Made by a program: the position numbers and the translations under genes. The notes under the pieces were generated by a model. The model ran no database searches, was not told the DNA's origin, and was given only the letters and a program-made list of their open reading frames with translations. From contig NZ_PVTV01000012.1 of NCBI RefSeq assembly GCF_003003055.1, positions 186,001 through 250,000 on the forward strand: DNA of 64,000 nt, given 5' to 3'. Below, piece after piece: positions 12,246 through 23,069 of the stretch (positions are counted from its first letter, which is position 1; every line of letters begins with the position of its first letter). The stretch comes from Jezberella montanilacus (lineage in GTDB: Bacteria > Pseudomonadota > Gammaproteobacteria > Burkholderiales > Burkholderiaceae_B).

Positions 12246-12575
12246 ATGACCGAAACCGAATTTCTTGACCGAGTGACCGCTTTGCTCAATGCGATCGAAG
12301 CGCAAGCCGACCACTGGTTTGAAGCACTAGATCTTGACGTCGAGACACGCCGTCAAGGTAATGTACTCAATCTCATCTTTGATAACGGACATCAAATTGT
12401 CATCAACAGCCAAGCTCCCCTGATGGAAATGTGGCTCGCCGCACCCAGCGGGGGGTTCCATTACCGTTTCGATGGCACCTACTGGAAAGACACACGCGGT
12501 GGGCCAGACCTGCACCAAGCCTTATCGCTTGTTTGCAGCGAAGCGGCTGGGCAAGCCTTGACTGTGAGTCTCTAA
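12246..12575 (+). CDS. cyaY: iron donor protein CyaY (frataxin homologue)
   Basis: A 109-residue bacterial frataxin, which binds iron and tunes cysteine desulfurase activity during iron-sulfur cluster assembly. The acidic first helix (TETEFLDRVTALLNAIEAQAD) and the beta-sheet segment with NSQAP, MWLA, GGFHYRF and WKDTR match the family. I chose the ATG at 12246 because the protein then begins at the conserved MTETEF. The frame is open further upstream, but that part is antisense to lptM and has no frataxin similarity. Its position divergent from lptM-lysA is conserved. Confidence 0.95.
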   Translation: MTETEFLDRVTALLNAIEAQADHWFEALDLDVETRRQGNVLNLIFDNGHQIVINSQAPLMEMWLAAPSGGFHYRFDGTYWKDTRGGPDLHQALSLVCSEAAGQALTVSL

Positions 12576-12614
12576 TCCTCAGTTTCTTAACCAGTCTTCT
12601 CGATTACTTACCGC

Positions 12615-15059
12615 TTATTGCCCAGCACGGTAGGGCGAATTTGAAGACCCCAAATTATTCAAGAAATCACCCAGCGAGTCTTGTCCGGAGACAGGTGGCA
12701 TGGGCACACCAATCTGGCCTTGCGGCCCGTCCAGGCCGACGCGCGTCACCGTTTGACCCGGTGGGAACTCTCTTAGATATAAATTACCGCCCTCAGCAAT
12801 AACGCCATCGGGTGCCGGCGCTCTGGGCACTTCGGGATAGTTCTTCAAGGCCGACATCATGTAGCCCGCCCAGATTGGCAGGGCTGCCCCACCGCCGGTT
12901 TCACCAGAGCCAAGGGATTTGGGCTTGTCAAAACCCATCCAGGCGATCCCGACCAATTGCGGCATATAGCCAGCGAACCAGGCATCAAAGGATTCATTCG
13001 TTGTCCCGGTTTTACCCGAAATGTCGTTACGCTTGAGTATCTGACGCGCTTTCGCCGCGGTACCGACTGTCGCATTGTTACGCAACAAATCGTCAATGAT
13101 GTAGATGGTCCGACCATCAACCGTCCGGTTTGCTGAATCCCCTGCTATCACAGGCTTTGCTTGCATCAGGACTTGCCCATTCGCGTCGGTGACCCGGTCA
13201 ATCAGATAGGGCGTGATTCGATAACCGCCGTTGGCAAACACTGAGTAAGCGCTGGCCAGTTGTAACGGCGTTACTTCACCTGCACCGAGCGCCATGGGCA
13301 AGTAGGCTGGATGACGAGACTTATCAAAACCGAAACGTGTCACATACTCTTGCGCGTATTGCGGACCGATCAGCTGCAAGATGCGGATTGAAACCATGTT
13401 TTTCGATTTGGCCAGCGCATCGCGCATGGTCAGCATGTCTTCGTACTGATTGCCATAGTTTTTTGGTGACCAAGGCTTAGAACCGGTTTGTGCCGCCGAT
13501 AACTCGAAAGGCTGATCCGAAATCAAGGTCATGGGTGTCAGACCTTTTTCAATCGAAGCCGAGTAGATAAATGGCTTGAAGGATGAACCTGGCTGGCGCC
13601 AGGCTTGTGTCACCCGATTGAAGTTGCCATGATAGAAGTCAAAGCCGCCGACCATCGCTCTGATTGCACCGTCTTGCGGGGTCATCGCGATAAACGCAGC
13701 CTGTACCGTGGGCGGATTGAGAATCTCAAAACCATCTACGGTTTTGTGCAGATGAACCACCGAGCCTCGCTGAAGCCGTTGATCAGCCGCTGCTCTGGGG
13801 TTCAATGCACGCTGAATGATACCCAGTGCCTTCTTATCCTTAATCGAAACGATGTCTGACGAGCTGCGTGCCACGCGAACTTCTTCAGGCTTCGCAGACA
13901 AGACGACACCAGTCAGCATATCCGTGCGGTCAGGATGTTTTTCGAGAACGCCATCGAGAAACTCGTCAAACTTGGCAGGGTTGTTCTCGATGCCAGGGGG
14001 TACCTCTACGGTATCCTCTGGCCCGGGATAGGGTGCCCGTCTCGTGTAGTCGATTACGCCTTCGCGCAAGGATTCGTAGGCGGCTTCTTGATCCTTGGCA
14101 ACGATGGTCGTATAGACGTTCAAGCCCCGTGAATAAACGTTGTCCGGATAAGATGACACCATCAGCTGACGCGCAAGCTCTGCGATGTATTCGGCATGAA
14201 CCGCATAACCGCCAGCGGGCGTGCCTTCAGCGGATTTCACCACGATGGGTTGATCCAGCGCTGTTTTGTACTCTGTGTCAGTTAAATAGCCCAGGTTGTG
14301 CATGCGACCCAGGACATAACGCTGACGAATGACGGCCCGAGGTTTGTTGGCGATGGGGTTGAAGCGCGAAGGGGCCTTGGGGATACCAGCGAGCAAAGCG
14401 GCTTCAGCCGGCGTGACATCGGCAAGATTTTTGCCTAAGTAAGCCCGTGAGGCCGCAGCAAAACCGTAGGCACGATTACCCAGATAAATTTGATTCAAAT
14501 ACAGTTCAAGGATCTGGTCTTTGGTGAGGCTCGCTTCAATCTTGAAGGTCAACAGAAGCTCATAGAACTTGCGCGAATAGGTTTTTTCAGAAGACAAATA
14601 AAAATTACGCGCCACCTGCATAGTGATGGTGCTGGCGCCCTGAGTCTTTTGCATGGACATCAGGTTGGTCAGGCCAGCGCGAAGCACACCTGCCCAGTCG
14701 ATACCACCGTGCTGATAGAACCGGTCGTCTTCCGCCGACAAAACCGCGGCTTTCATCACGTCGGGGATTTCTGCAAAATGCAGCACATTGCGGCGTTCTT
14801 CACCGAATTCGCCGATCATCACCTTATCGGCGCTATAGATGCGCAGTGGCACGCGCGGCCGGTAGTCGGTCATTGCGGTCAGCTCAGGCAAGTTGGGCCA
14901 GGCGAGCGATAAGGCCATGGCAGCGAGCAGAACCCCACAAAGTGCCAGCCCTAGCCCTAAAATGCTTAACTTAAGCAGAAAATTGATAATGAAAGAACCG
15001 CCTGATTTCTTTTGAGGCTGGTCGTCTTCATCGTCGTAAGAGTCGGAGTATTTGTTCAT
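12615..15059 (-). CDS. mrcA: penicillin-binding protein 1A (bifunctional transglycosylase/transpeptidase)
   Basis: A class A penicillin-binding protein of 814 residues that polymerises and cross-links peptidoglycan in the periplasm. One N-terminal membrane anchor lies near 26-50. The GT51 glycosyltransferase domain carries the catalytic glutamate motif AEDDRFYQHGG and the GASTITMQVARN motif. An OB-type insert follows, as in PBP1A. The transpeptidase domain has the SXXK serine in SSFKPF (near 491), SKN (near 550) and KTG in SGKTGTTNE (near 680). It is convergent with cyaY, with 39 bp between them, and divergent from aroK. The PBP1A gene lies beside aroK-aroB in many proteobacteria. Confidence 0.97.
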   Translation of the reverse strand: MNKYSDSYDDEDDQPQKKSGGSFIINFLLKLSILGLGLALCGVLLAAMALSLAWPNLPELTAMTDYRPRVPLRIYSADKVMIGEFGEERRNVLHFAEIPDVMKAAVLSAEDDRFYQHGGIDWAGVLRAGLTNLMSMQKTQGASTITMQVARNFYLSSEKTYSRKFYELLLTFKIEASLTKDQILELYLNQIYLGNRAYGFAAASRAYLGKNLADVTPAEAALLAGIPKAPSRFNPIANKPRAVIRQRYVLGRMHNLGYLTDTEYKTALDQPIVVKSAEGTPAGGYAVHAEYIAELARQLMVSSYPDNVYSRGLNVYTTIVAKDQEAAYESLREGVIDYTRRAPYPGPEDTVEVPPGIENNPAKFDEFLDGVLEKHPDRTDMLTGVVLSAKPEEVRVARSSSDIVSIKDKKALGIIQRALNPRAAADQRLQRGSVVHLHKTVDGFEILNPPTVQAAFIAMTPQDGAIRAMVGGFDFYHGNFNRVTQAWRQPGSSFKPFIYSASIEKGLTPMTLISDQPFELSAAQTGSKPWSPKNYGNQYEDMLTMRDALAKSKNMVSIRILQLIGPQYAQEYVTRFGFDKSRHPAYLPMALGAGEVTPLQLASAYSVFANGGYRITPYLIDRVTDANGQVLMQAKPVIAGDSANRTVDGRTIYIIDDLLRNNATVGTAAKARQILKRNDISGKTGTTNESFDAWFAGYMPQLVGIAWMGFDKPKSLGSGETGGGAALPIWAGYMMSALKNYPEVPRAPAPDGVIAEGGNLYLREFPPGQTVTRVGLDGPQGQIGVPMPPVSGQDSLGDFLNNLGSSNSPYRAGQ

Positions 15060-15138
15060 TGCCGGCTATTTTAATGGTTTTGGGGTGATTGTCCCGACGT
15101 ATTGTCAGGTAATGGCGAGGTAATGGGATAATGTCGTG

Positions 15139-15795
15139 ATGAATGAAGCCGATCCGCAACTTGCTCCCGAGGGCCATGACAGCCCGGCGCATGCTACCCC
15201 GCAATTACCGTCGGGGGGTGTTGACCTGCTCGGCCACGACCATCCGGTTTTTTTGGTTGGGATGATGGGGGCCGGTAAGACAACGGTCGGTAAGAATTTG
15301 GCCAAAATGTTGAACAGAGAGTTTGTGGACCTGGATCATGAACTTGAGGCACGTTGCGGCGTTCGCATCCCAACCATCTTTGAGATCGAAGGCGAAGAAG
15401 GGTTCCGTAAAAGAGAGTGTCAAGTGCTTGAAGCGTGCACGCGAACCCCTCGGATTGTTTTGGCGACCGGTGGCGGTGCGGTGCTCGCCCCGATCAACCG
15501 GCAGTTGCTTAAGGCGAGAGGTATCGTGGTGTATCTGCGCGCGGGTGTTGACGAGCTTTACCGCCGCACCAGCCGCGACCGCAACCGTCCGCTGCTCTCC
15601 ACACCTGATCCGAAAGGGACGTTGCGTCATTTGCTGCAGCAGCGAGAACCCCTTTACCGCGAAGTCGCCGACCTGACTGTTGAAACGGGTACGACCAGTG
15701 TGACGAATCTGGTGACAGTCGTCGTCGATCAATTACGAACCAGCCCCAAGATTGTCTGGCTTCAAGAGAACGGAAATCCCCCATGCACGCCGTAG
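15139..15795 (+). CDS. aroK: shikimate kinase
   Basis: AroK phosphorylates shikimate at the 3-hydroxyl using ATP, a step of the common aromatic pathway. The P-loop GMMGAGKTT is at about 41-49, DLDHELE carries the shikimate and magnesium aspartate, FRKRE gives the substrate arginine, and TGGGAV and RDRNRPLL (lid) follow. The protein has an N-terminal extension of about 35 residues, rich in P and H, compared with the usual 170-175 residues. The start is the ATG at 15139. A GTG just before it (15136) is equally possible. The last 13 bases overlap aroB, so the two enzymes are coupled. Confidence 0.95.
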   Translation: MNEADPQLAPEGHDSPAHATPQLPSGGVDLLGHDHPVFLVGMMGAGKTTVGKNLAKMLNREFVDLDHELEARCGVRIPTIFEIEGEEGFRKRECQVLEACTRTPRIVLATGGGAVLAPINRQLLKARGIVVYLRAGVDELYRRTSRDRNRPLLSTPDPKGTLRHLLQQREPLYREVADLTVETGTTSVTNLVTVVVDQLRTSPKIVWLQENGNPPCTP

Positions 15796-16862
15796 ACGTC
15801 ACCACCCCGGGTGGACATTACCCGATACACATTGCTCCCGGCCGCTTGGATCTGTTAGCGCAAACCATCCCGGCGGATGCGACCAGCATCGTCTTGGTGA
15901 CCAATCCCACCATCGACAGCCTGATGGGACAGCGTGTTCATTCGGTTTTGAGTCAAACCGGTAAAAAGATTATTCGCATAAGCTTGCCCGATGGTGAAGC
16001 CTTCAAAACGATCGAAACCCTGGATTTGATCTTTGACGCCATGCTTGAAGCGAAACTCGACCGACGCACCGTAATGGTCGCCTTAGGGGGTGGGGTGATT
16101 GGGGATGTGGTTGGCTTTGCCGCCGCAACCTATATGCGTGGCGTGCGCTTTGTGCAAGTGCCAACCACGCTGCTTGCCCAAGTCGATTCGTCGGTGGGCG
16201 GTAAAACAGCGGTCAATCACCCGCGCGGCAAAAATATGATCGGTGCGTTTTATCAGCCTGTCGCCGTCGAGATCGACACCGACGTATTGAATACTCTGCC
16301 AGAGCGAGAGCTATCTGCTGGCTTAGCCGAGGTCATTAAATACGGCCTCATCATGGATGCAGACTTCTTCGCCTGGTGTGAAAAAAATGTGAACGGTTTG
16401 CGTGCTCGTCATCCTGAGCTCTTAGCAACGGCTATTCGTCGTTCATGCGAATTCAAAGCCTATGTAGTGTCCGAAGACGAGCGCGAAACCGGCATGCGTG
16501 CCTACTTGAATTTAGGCCACACCTTTGGCCACGCCATTGAAGCTGGCTTGGGCTACGGTGAGTGGTTACATGGCGAGGCAGTCGGTTGCGGTTTGTTGAT
16601 GGCCGCCGATTTATCGGCAGAAGTCTTTGGCTTTGCCCGCGCTGATGTTGCTCGGGTGCGCGACCTCGTTCAAGCCATTGGTTGCCCAACGGTCGCGCCT
16701 CGATTGGGTGGGATTGAGCAATGGGTGTCCTTGATGCTGGGAGATAAAAAATCAGAAGCGGGCGAAATCCAGTTCATCTTGATGCCCCGCTTGGGCGAAG
16801 CCGTTCGCACCAAGGCTGATCCCGCCTTGGTCGCACAAGTGATTGCGCGCAACACGGTTTAA
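15783..16862 (+). CDS. aroB: 3-dehydroquinate synthase
   Basis: AroB converts DAHP to 3-dehydroquinate using NAD and a divalent metal. The 359 residues show the NAD-binding [11 protein letters not shown] segment, the lysine-containing [13 protein letters not shown], the metal-site region [10 protein letters not shown] and HGEAVGCG, and the conserved DKKSEAG near residue 320. It starts 13 bp inside aroK. dgt begins 21 bp after its stop, so aroK-aroB-dgt form one transcription unit, as in relatives. Confidence 0.97.
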   Translation: MHAVDVTTPGGHYPIHIAPGRLDLLAQTIPADATSIVLVTNPTIDSLMGQRVHSVLSQTGKKIIRISLPDGEAFKTIETLDLIFDAMLEAKLDRRTVMVALGGGVIGDVVGFAAATYMRGVRFVQVPTTLLAQVDSSVGGKTAVNHPRGKNMIGAFYQPVAVEIDTDVLNTLPERELSAGLAEVIKYGLIMDADFFAWCEKNVNGLRARHPELLATAIRRSCEFKAYVVSEDERETGMRAYLNLGHTFGHAIEAGLGYGEWLHGEAVGCGLLMAADLSAEVFGFARADVARVRDLVQAIGCPTVAPRLGGIEQWVSLMLGDKKSEAGEIQFILMPRLGEAVRTKADPALVAQVIARNTV

Positions 16863-16883
16863 CGCATTAAAAAAAGGTGCGCC

Positions 16884-18020
16884 ATGTCAGAACTCGCTGT
16901 TTATGCATGTCATCCCGAACTTACGAAAGGCCGTCGCTATCCTGAGCCAGCCCCAAATAATCGAAGCGAGTTTCAGCGAGATCGCGACCGTATCATCCAC
17001 GCGAATGCCTTCAGGCGGCTTGAATACAAAACACAGGTTTTTATTAATCACGAAGGCGATCTGTTTCGCACCCGTCTGACGCACTCGCTTGAAGTTGCAC
17101 AGATTGCCCGCGTGCTTGCACGCAGCCTCAAGCTTAATGAGGATCTGACTGAAGCCATCGCCCTGGCCCATGATCTGGGGCATACCCCTTTTGGGCATGC
17201 CGGCCAAGATGAACTAAACGCCTGTATGCGAGAGTTCGTGCCCCAGGGAGGTGGCTTTGAACACAACTTGCAAAGCTTACGCGTGGTGGATGAGCTCGAA
17301 GAGCGCTACGCCGCCTTTAATGGCTTGAATCTATGCTTCGAGACTCGCGAGGGTGTGTTGAAGCATTGCTCTCTGTCACACGCCCGCTTGCTGGGGGCTG
17401 TGGGCCAACGATTCATCGACAAGACCCAACCTTCGCTTGAGGCGCAAATTGCCAACCTGGCTGACGAAATTGCCTACAATAACCACGACATTGACGACGG
17501 ATTACGATCTGGCTTACTCGCGCTTGAACAGCTGTTGAATGTGCCTATTTTCGAGCGGCACTATACGAAGGTATTGAATACTTGGCCTGCAATTGCGCAG
17601 CGCCGCGCAATATCCGAAACGATTCGAAGCATGATCAATACGCTGATCTCGGATGTTGCTCAGACGACCGCCTGCAATTTACAAAAGGCTGCTCCCCAAG
17701 ATGTTGATCAAGCTCGTTGCTGTGGTGAGTTGGTTGCGTTTTCACCAGAGATTCGGGCGCAGGCCAATGTGCTCAAAAAGTTCTTGTTCGATAATCTCTA
17801 TCGGCACTACAAAGTGATTCGAATGACCAATAAGGCGCGAAAGATTGTCCGCGATCTGTTTAGCGCCTTCATTCACGAGCCAAGGCTCTTGCCACCCGAC
17901 TACCGGCGCGATGATGACACGATCCAGGGGCGCGCTGTAGCTGACTACATTGCGGGGATGACGGATCGCTATGCAATCCGTGAGCACGCAAGATTATTCA
18001 ACATGACTGAACATTTTTGA
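16884..18020 (+). CDS. dgt: deoxyguanosinetriphosphate triphosphohydrolase-like protein
   Basis: An HD-domain phosphohydrolase of 378 residues that releases inorganic triphosphate from dNTPs, especially dGTP. The metal-binding histidines and aspartate are seen in [10 protein letters not shown] and [15 protein letters not shown]. The substrate-side motif [13 protein letters not shown] is near 195. The length matches the short type 2 dGTPase family rather than E. coli Dgt (about 505 residues). It ends an aroK-aroB-dgt operon. Confidence 0.93.
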   Translation: MSELAVYACHPELTKGRRYPEPAPNNRSEFQRDRDRIIHANAFRRLEYKTQVFINHEGDLFRTRLTHSLEVAQIARVLARSLKLNEDLTEAIALAHDLGHTPFGHAGQDELNACMREFVPQGGGFEHNLQSLRVVDELEERYAAFNGLNLCFETREGVLKHCSLSHARLLGAVGQRFIDKTQPSLEAQIANLADEIAYNNHDIDDGLRSGLLALEQLLNVPIFERHYTKVLNTWPAIAQRRAISETIRSMINTLISDVAQTTACNLQKAAPQDVDQARCCGELVAFSPEIRAQANVLKKFLFDNLYRHYKVIRMTNKARKIVRDLFSAFIHEPRLLPPDYRRDDDTIQGRAVADYIAGMTDRYAIREHARLFNMTEHF

Positions 18021-18081
18021 GAATTCGCTGTCAAACGCATTGATAGCCCGATTTTCAATGCTGTTGTTGAGGTAATCCGTC

Positions 18082-18720
18082 ATGAAACGCTCTTTTGCCA
18101 GATTCGTGCAGGTCCTTTCACTCGTCAGTCTGGGTGCAGTAGGATGTTTCACGGCGTTGCTTCTGCCTACTCAGGCCTTGGCGCAACCCCGTCAACCCGA
18201 CCAGCTATCTATTGTTGAATTTTGTAATGCACAAGGTTTTAAATGCCAGTTGCGCTTTGTCGATTCGTACCGGGGCGAGAATGTTGTCGAAAGCATTCAA
18301 AACTATCTCGCCAGAGCGGGTGACACGAGCCTGGGTAATCGAGTCTCTGTGCAGGCTGAGTGCTCGCCTGGCTGGGTTGCTTCTGTGCAAGCCCAAGACG
18401 GTACGGTGTCCTCGGGTGGATTGCTGAGGGGCAGCGCTACCGTCTGCGGCTACTCAGACCCCGTCGCGGCACTGACAGCAGCCTTGCGGGCTTGCGATTC
18501 CCAAAGCGCCAACCTCTGCCGAAACGCCAACCAAATGCGTGCTGTCTGGGGGCAGTGGGATGGTGTTACCGGCCGTAAGCGCTTAGTAGAGCCCGGTCGT
18601 CCGTATGATCCGCTAAGTTATCCAGACGGTCAGCAATGCACCTCGACTGTGCCCATTTTTTCAACGTCGAGTTGTTTAACCGAAGCTGTTCATCAGCTTA
18701 AAGCGGCAGGGGTTAGATAG
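18082..18720 (+). CDS. secreted cysteine-rich protein of unknown function
   Basis: I do not recognise this 212-residue protein. It has a clear Sec signal peptide (charged MKR start, hydrophobic 9-30, likely cleavage after QALA at about 34). The mature part contains eight cysteines (in EFCN, FKCQ, AECS, TVCGY, RACDS, NLCRN, QQCTS, SSCLT), an even number that suggests four disulfides in the periplasm or outside the cell. No catalytic motif or membrane segment is visible after the signal. A spaced C-x7-C pattern next to an alanine-rich segment (AALTAALRACDSQSANLC) is loosely reminiscent of DUF4189-type secreted proteins, but the match is weak. It lies alone between dgt (61 bp upstream) and the convergent uvrA gene. 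Confidence 0.75.
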   Translation: MKRSFARFVQVLSLVSLGAVGCFTALLLPTQALAQPRQPDQLSIVEFCNAQGFKCQLRFVDSYRGENVVESIQNYLARAGDTSLGNRVSVQAECSPGWVASVQAQDGTVSSGGLLRGSATVCGYSDPVAALTAALRACDSQSANLCRNANQMRAVWGQWDGVTGRKRLVEPGRPYDPLSYPDGQQCTSTVPIFSTSSCLTEAVHQLKAAGVR

Positions 18721-18752
18721 AGGTTGCTGAAGTTAGCTGCAGGTCGACCTTG

Positions 18753-21641
18753 TTAGCGCTGTTTCAAGACTCGCTTCAAGTACTGCCCAGTGTGGCTCGC
18801 TGGGTTGGAGGCCACTGCTTCAGGTGTGCCCTCGGCCACAATCATGCCACCCCCATCACCGCCTTCGGGTCCCATGTCAACGACCCAGTCAGCGGTCTTG
18901 ATCACATCAAGATTGTGCTCAATGACAACAACGGTATTGCCACTTTCGACGAGCTGATTCAAGACCCGCAATAACAAGGCAATGTCATGAAAATGCAGCC
19001 CAGTAGTGGGTTCGTCAAGGATGTATAACGTTCGACCTGTGCCGCGTTTTGAGAGTTCAAGCGAGAGCTTGACCCGTTGGGCCTCGCCACCTGAGAGCGT
19101 CGTTGCACTTTGTCCGAGGCGCAAATACGACAAACCAACATCGATCAACGTTTGCAGTTTGCGAGCAACGATAGGGACAGCCTCGAAATAAACCATGGCC
19201 TGCTCAACAGTTAACGCAAGCACTTCATGGATGTTGCGTCCGCGGTAACGGATTTCAAGCGTCTCGCGGTTGTAGCGCTTGCCCTGACAGACGTCGCAAG
19301 GGACATACATATCGGGTAAAAAATGCATCTCAACCCTGACCACGCCGTCGCCCTGACAGGCCTCGCAACGACCGCCCTTCACGTTAAAACTAAAGCGTCC
19401 CACGTCATAGCCGCGTGTGCGCGCCTCGGGCACGCCCGCGAACAATTCCCGAATCGGGGTGAAGAGGCCGGTATACGTTGCAGGATTACTTCGAGGAGTA
19501 CGACCAATCGCGCTCTGATCGACATTGATGATTTTGTCGATATGTTCGAGTCCTTTAATTGACTCGAAGGGGGCGTACTCGACTTGCGAGTGATGGAGAG
19601 CACGCGAGACAACCACCGCAAGCGTGTCGTTGATGAGCGTCGATTTGCCAGAACCCGATACGCCAGTGATGCATACCAGTTTGCCCAGGGGCAGTTTGAG
19701 ATCGACCGCTTTCAAGTTGTTGCCAGAGCAACCGGTTAATTCGATCCAGGCTTGCTCTTCTGTCAAGGCTCGTCGCACGGGCACTTCAATTCGTTGCGTA
19801 CCGCTCATGTACTGGCCCGTGAGCGATTGCGGATTTGCTTCGATCTGTTTCGGTGTGCCTTCAGCCACAATTTGGCCGCCATGCTCGCCAGCCCCCGGGC
19901 CCATATCGACCACCCAATCCGCCTGGCGAATCATGTCTTCATCGTGTTCAACCACGATCACACTATTGCCCAGATTGCGCAAGTGCTGCAGGGTGCCAAT
20001 CAATCTGTCGTTATCGCGCTGATGCAGGCCGATTGAGGGTTCGTCCAATACATACATCACACCGGTCAAGCCCGAACCAATTTGGCTGGCCAGCCTGATG
20101 CGCTGGGCCTCGCCGCCAGAGATGGTGTCCGCGCTGCGATCTAGCGAAAGGTAGTTAAGACCCACATTGTTCAAGAAGCTCAGGCGCGAGGCGATCTCTT
20201 GCACAATCCGGTCAGCGATCTCTTTGCGCGACCCTGTTAACTGCAGCGCTTGAAACCACTTCAAACATTTCGACAGAGGCAGGGCCTCGACTTCATAAAT
20301 CCCCAGACCACGCTCTTGCCAGCCCGCTTCTGCAGCGGTACCTTGAATCTTTTCAGGTGGTGCAATAACCTCGTCGCCAATGCGAACATGACGCGCCTCG
20401 GGCCTAAGCCTGGATCCGAGACAAGCCGGGCATGTCTGGGTCGCGCGGTATTTACCTAGTTCTTCGCGGACAACAGACGAGTCTGTCTCTAACCAGCGCC
20501 GTTGCAGGTTGGGGATAACACCTTCGAACGCATGACGCTTTACCGTGCTGTGCCCTTTTTCATTCAGATAAAAAAATGGGATCTCGACGTCGCCTGATCC
20601 AAAGAGAATAATTTGCCGAATGGTCTCAGGGATTTGATCCCAGGACAGGTCGATGTCGAATTCATAATGCGTGGCCAGACTCGAGAGCATCGAGAAGGTG
20701 AAGGCGTTGCGCTTATCCCAGCCCCGGATAGCACCAGACCCCAGACTGAGCTCGGGGAAGGCCACGACGCGATTCGGATCGAAGTAGCCGACATGGCCAA
20801 TCCCGTCACAACTTGGGCAGGCGCCGACCGGATTGTTGAAGCTAAACAGCCGCGGCTCGAGCTCGGGCAGACTATGGCTGCAGACTGGGCACGCATAACG
20901 ACTTGAAAACAGATGCTCGGTATTGGTCTCCATGTTCAAGGCGATGACACGACCTTGCGACAAGTTCAGTGCGGTCTCGAAACTTTCAGCCAGACGTTGC
21001 TTGCTTTCTGGCTTGATCCGGACACGATCAATCACCACATCGATGTCATGTTTTTCGTTCTTGGCCAGTGTGGGCAGGGAATCAAGATCAACCATCTCAC
21101 CATCTACTCTCACCCGCACAAAGCCTTGAGCCTGCAAGCTGGCGACTTCGTCTTCAAACCCGCCTTTCTTCGTGCGAGCCACGGGCGCAAGGATGGCAAG
21201 CCTTGTTTCGCCGGGCCACCCCATCACACTATCCACCATCTGGCTAATGTTTTGTGCCGCTAGGGGTAAGCCGTGCGAGGGGCAGTAAGGGATGCCGACA
21301 CGCGCATAAAGCAAGCGAAGGTAGTCGTGAATTTCGGTAATCGTGCCGACTGTTGATCTTGGGTTGTGCCCGGCCGCTTTTTGCTCAATCGCAATCGCGG
21401 GCGACAAGCCTTCGATCAGGTCAACATCAGGCTTATCCATCAATTGTAAAAATTGTCGCGCGTAGGCCGACAGGCTTTCAACATAGCGCCGCTGACCTTC
21501 TGCGTACAGCGTGTCAAACGCGAGCGATGATTTACCCGATCCGGACAAGCCCGTCACCACGACTAATTGGTGGCGAGGCAGGTTTAGCGAAATATTTTTG
21601 AGATTGTGGGTGCGGGCACCCCGAATGCGGATTTCTTCCAT
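18753..21641 (-). CDS. uvrA: excinuclease ABC subunit A
   Basis: UvrA is the damage-sensing ATPase of nucleotide excision repair and loads UvrB on lesions. The 962-residue protein has two ABC ATPase modules. The first Walker A is GLSGSGKSS near 31-39 with ISGGEAQR, and the second is GVSGSGKST near 655 with [11 protein letters not shown]. Zinc-binding CxxC pairs are in the first module (CPVC and CPSC) and in the second (CEAC and CDVC). Length is normal. It is divergent from an MFS gene, with 148 bp between starts. I see no LexA-type CTG-N10-CAG box in that region. Confidence 0.98.
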   Translation of the reverse strand: MEEIRIRGARTHNLKNISLNLPRHQLVVVTGLSGSGKSSLAFDTLYAEGQRRYVESLSAYARQFLQLMDKPDVDLIEGLSPAIAIEQKAAGHNPRSTVGTITEIHDYLRLLYARVGIPYCPSHGLPLAAQNISQMVDSVMGWPGETRLAILAPVARTKKGGFEDEVASLQAQGFVRVRVDGEMVDLDSLPTLAKNEKHDIDVVIDRVRIKPESKQRLAESFETALNLSQGRVIALNMETNTEHLFSSRYACPVCSHSLPELEPRLFSFNNPVGACPSCDGIGHVGYFDPNRVVAFPELSLGSGAIRGWDKRNAFTFSMLSSLATHYEFDIDLSWDQIPETIRQIILFGSGDVEIPFFYLNEKGHSTVKRHAFEGVIPNLQRRWLETDSSVVREELGKYRATQTCPACLGSRLRPEARHVRIGDEVIAPPEKIQGTAAEAGWQERGLGIYEVEALPLSKCLKWFQALQLTGSRKEIADRIVQEIASRLSFLNNVGLNYLSLDRSADTISGGEAQRIRLASQIGSGLTGVMYVLDEPSIGLHQRDNDRLIGTLQHLRNLGNSVIVVEHDEDMIRQADWVVDMGPGAGEHGGQIVAEGTPKQIEANPQSLTGQYMSGTQRIEVPVRRALTEEQAWIELTGCSGNNLKAVDLKLPLGKLVCITGVSGSGKSTLINDTLAVVVSRALHHSQVEYAPFESIKGLEHIDKIINVDQSAIGRTPRSNPATYTGLFTPIRELFAGVPEARTRGYDVGRFSFNVKGGRCEACQGDGVVRVEMHFLPDMYVPCDVCQGKRYNRETLEIRYRGRNIHEVLALTVEQAMVYFEAVPIVARKLQTLIDVGLSYLRLGQSATTLSGGEAQRVKLSLELSKRGTGRTLYILDEPTTGLHFHDIALLLRVLNQLVESGNTVVVIEHNLDVIKTADWVVDMGPEGGDGGGMIVAEGTPEAVASNPASHTGQYLKRVLKQR

Positions 21642-21789
21642 AGAGCCTGATTGATCGCATTTGTGACGGGCAACTTGGTACTATACCGTGCTTGGATGTC
21701 GCGGGCGTAACTGATGATGGTTTCGCTCAAAGAAACAGGGACGATCTGGTCGCCCGGTTGCGCTAACCTGAAATTTTCTAAATCTGACC

Positions 21790-23016
21790 ATGTCTAGCAA
21801 AGTTAAGCTGTCCCTTACGCCGATCGAACGCAAAGCCAGTTTCGCACTGGCAGGCCTGTTTGCTGCGCGCATGCTGGGCCTTTTTTTGTTGCTGCCGGTG
21901 TTCGCGGTGGCAGCGAAAGGCCTGCCCGGGGGAGACGATCCGGCCAAGGTCGGCTTAGCGCTGGGCATGTATGGCTTGACGCAAGCGTTCATGCAAATCC
22001 CGTTTGGTTTGGCGTCTGACCGCTGGGGACGCCGCCCTGTGGTGGTGACAGGTTTGTTGTTGTTCATTCTTGGTAGCGTCGTCTGTGCGTTGTCGAATGA
22101 TGTGTTCTGGATCACGATTGGTCGGGCGATTCAAGGATCGGGTGCGATTTCGGCTGCTGTGACCGCCTGGCTGGCCGATGCCACTCGACCCGAAGTGCGC
22201 ACCCGTGCCATGGCCATGGTCGGTGGATCAATTGGTATCTCGTTCGCGGTTTCTCTGGTTGCTGCCCCCTTGATTGTCGGTGCTTCGGGCTTGACCGGTT
22301 TGTTCTGGACGATTGCCTTGCTGGGTGTGATCTGTCTCGCGGTAGCGGGATGGGTAATCCCCAGCGCACCAGTCACGATCAAGATGGATGATAGCGCCCG
22401 ACCATTGCAAGTGCTTACTAACACAGCGTTGCTCAGACTAAATTTCGGGGTGTTCTGTCTGCACATGACGCAGGTGGCTTTGTTTGTTGTGGTGCCGCCT
22501 CTATTCATCAAGCTAGGTGATCTGCAGTCAGCCGAACTCTGGAAGGTCTATCTACCGGTTATTTTTGGATCCTTCTTACTCATGGTGCCAGCGATTTTCT
22601 GGGCCGAGACACGCAAAGCGCACGTAAAGTTGTTGCGTGTAGCCGTGGCCGGGCTAGTCCTCGTCTGTGCGCTCTTACCTGCTAGCAGCGGTGATTTTTA
22701 TTCGCTTGCCTTTGCACTGACGGGCTTCTTTGTCATGTTTAACGTGCTTGAGGCCTTGCAGCCCTCACTGGTTTCGCGCATGGCGCCACCAGAGCTTAAA
22801 GGGCTGGCCTTGGGTTTTTACAATACCTCGCAAGCGGCTGGCTTGTTTCTCGGTGGGGCACTTGGTGGCGAACTGCTGTCACGAGGCGGCAGCGATACAG
22901 TCTTTTGGGCGGTCTGTGGGTTATCTGCAGCTTGGTTATTGGTGACCTGGGGTTTGAAGCCCCTGGACCAGCAGACAGCTAACCCGTCCGCACCAAACCC
23001 GCAAACGCCCAACTAG
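21790..23016 (+). CDS. MFS transporter (YajR-like without YAM domain)
   Basis: A 408-residue inner-membrane MFS permease with 12 predicted helices and motif A as DRWGRRPVV in the loop after helix 2. The N-terminal half (FAARMLGLFLLLPVFAV and YGLTQAFMQIPFGLASD) resembles the YajR branch of drug:H+ antiporters, but the C-terminal ferredoxin-like YAM domain is absent. It is divergent from uvrA. In Bordetella-type genomes ssb normally follows this gene directly, while here about 4.8 kb of leftward genes intervene. A convergent Bug receptor gene ends 53 bp downstream. Confidence 0.86.
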   Translation: MSSKVKLSLTPIERKASFALAGLFAARMLGLFLLLPVFAVAAKGLPGGDDPAKVGLALGMYGLTQAFMQIPFGLASDRWGRRPVVVTGLLLFILGSVVCALSNDVFWITIGRAIQGSGAISAAVTAWLADATRPEVRTRAMAMVGGSIGISFAVSLVAAPLIVGASGLTGLFWTIALLGVICLAVAGWVIPSAPVTIKMDDSARPLQVLTNTALLRLNFGVFCLHMTQVALFVVVPPLFIKLGDLQSAELWKVYLPVIFGSFLLMVPAIFWAETRKAHVKLLRVAVAGLVLVCALLPASSGDFYSLAFALTGFFVMFNVLEALQPSLVSRMAPPELKGLALGFYNTSQAAGLFLGGALGGELLSRGGSDTVFWAVCGLSAAWLLVTWGLKPLDQQTANPSAPNPQTPN

Positions 23017-23069
23017 TAAGCATTCAACCATTAACCAGCAGGGTCACCCCACGATCCGAACGCAGGTGA

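Noticed and set aside
21642-21789. LexA (SOS) box upstream of uvrA
   Set aside because: No CTG-N10-CAG motif is visible in the 148 bp uvrA/MFS region.
22131-22511. Antisense open frame within the MFS gene at 21790-23016
   Set aside because: Low-complexity Arg/Pro/Thr-rich shadow of the real gene, with no ribosome site or motif.
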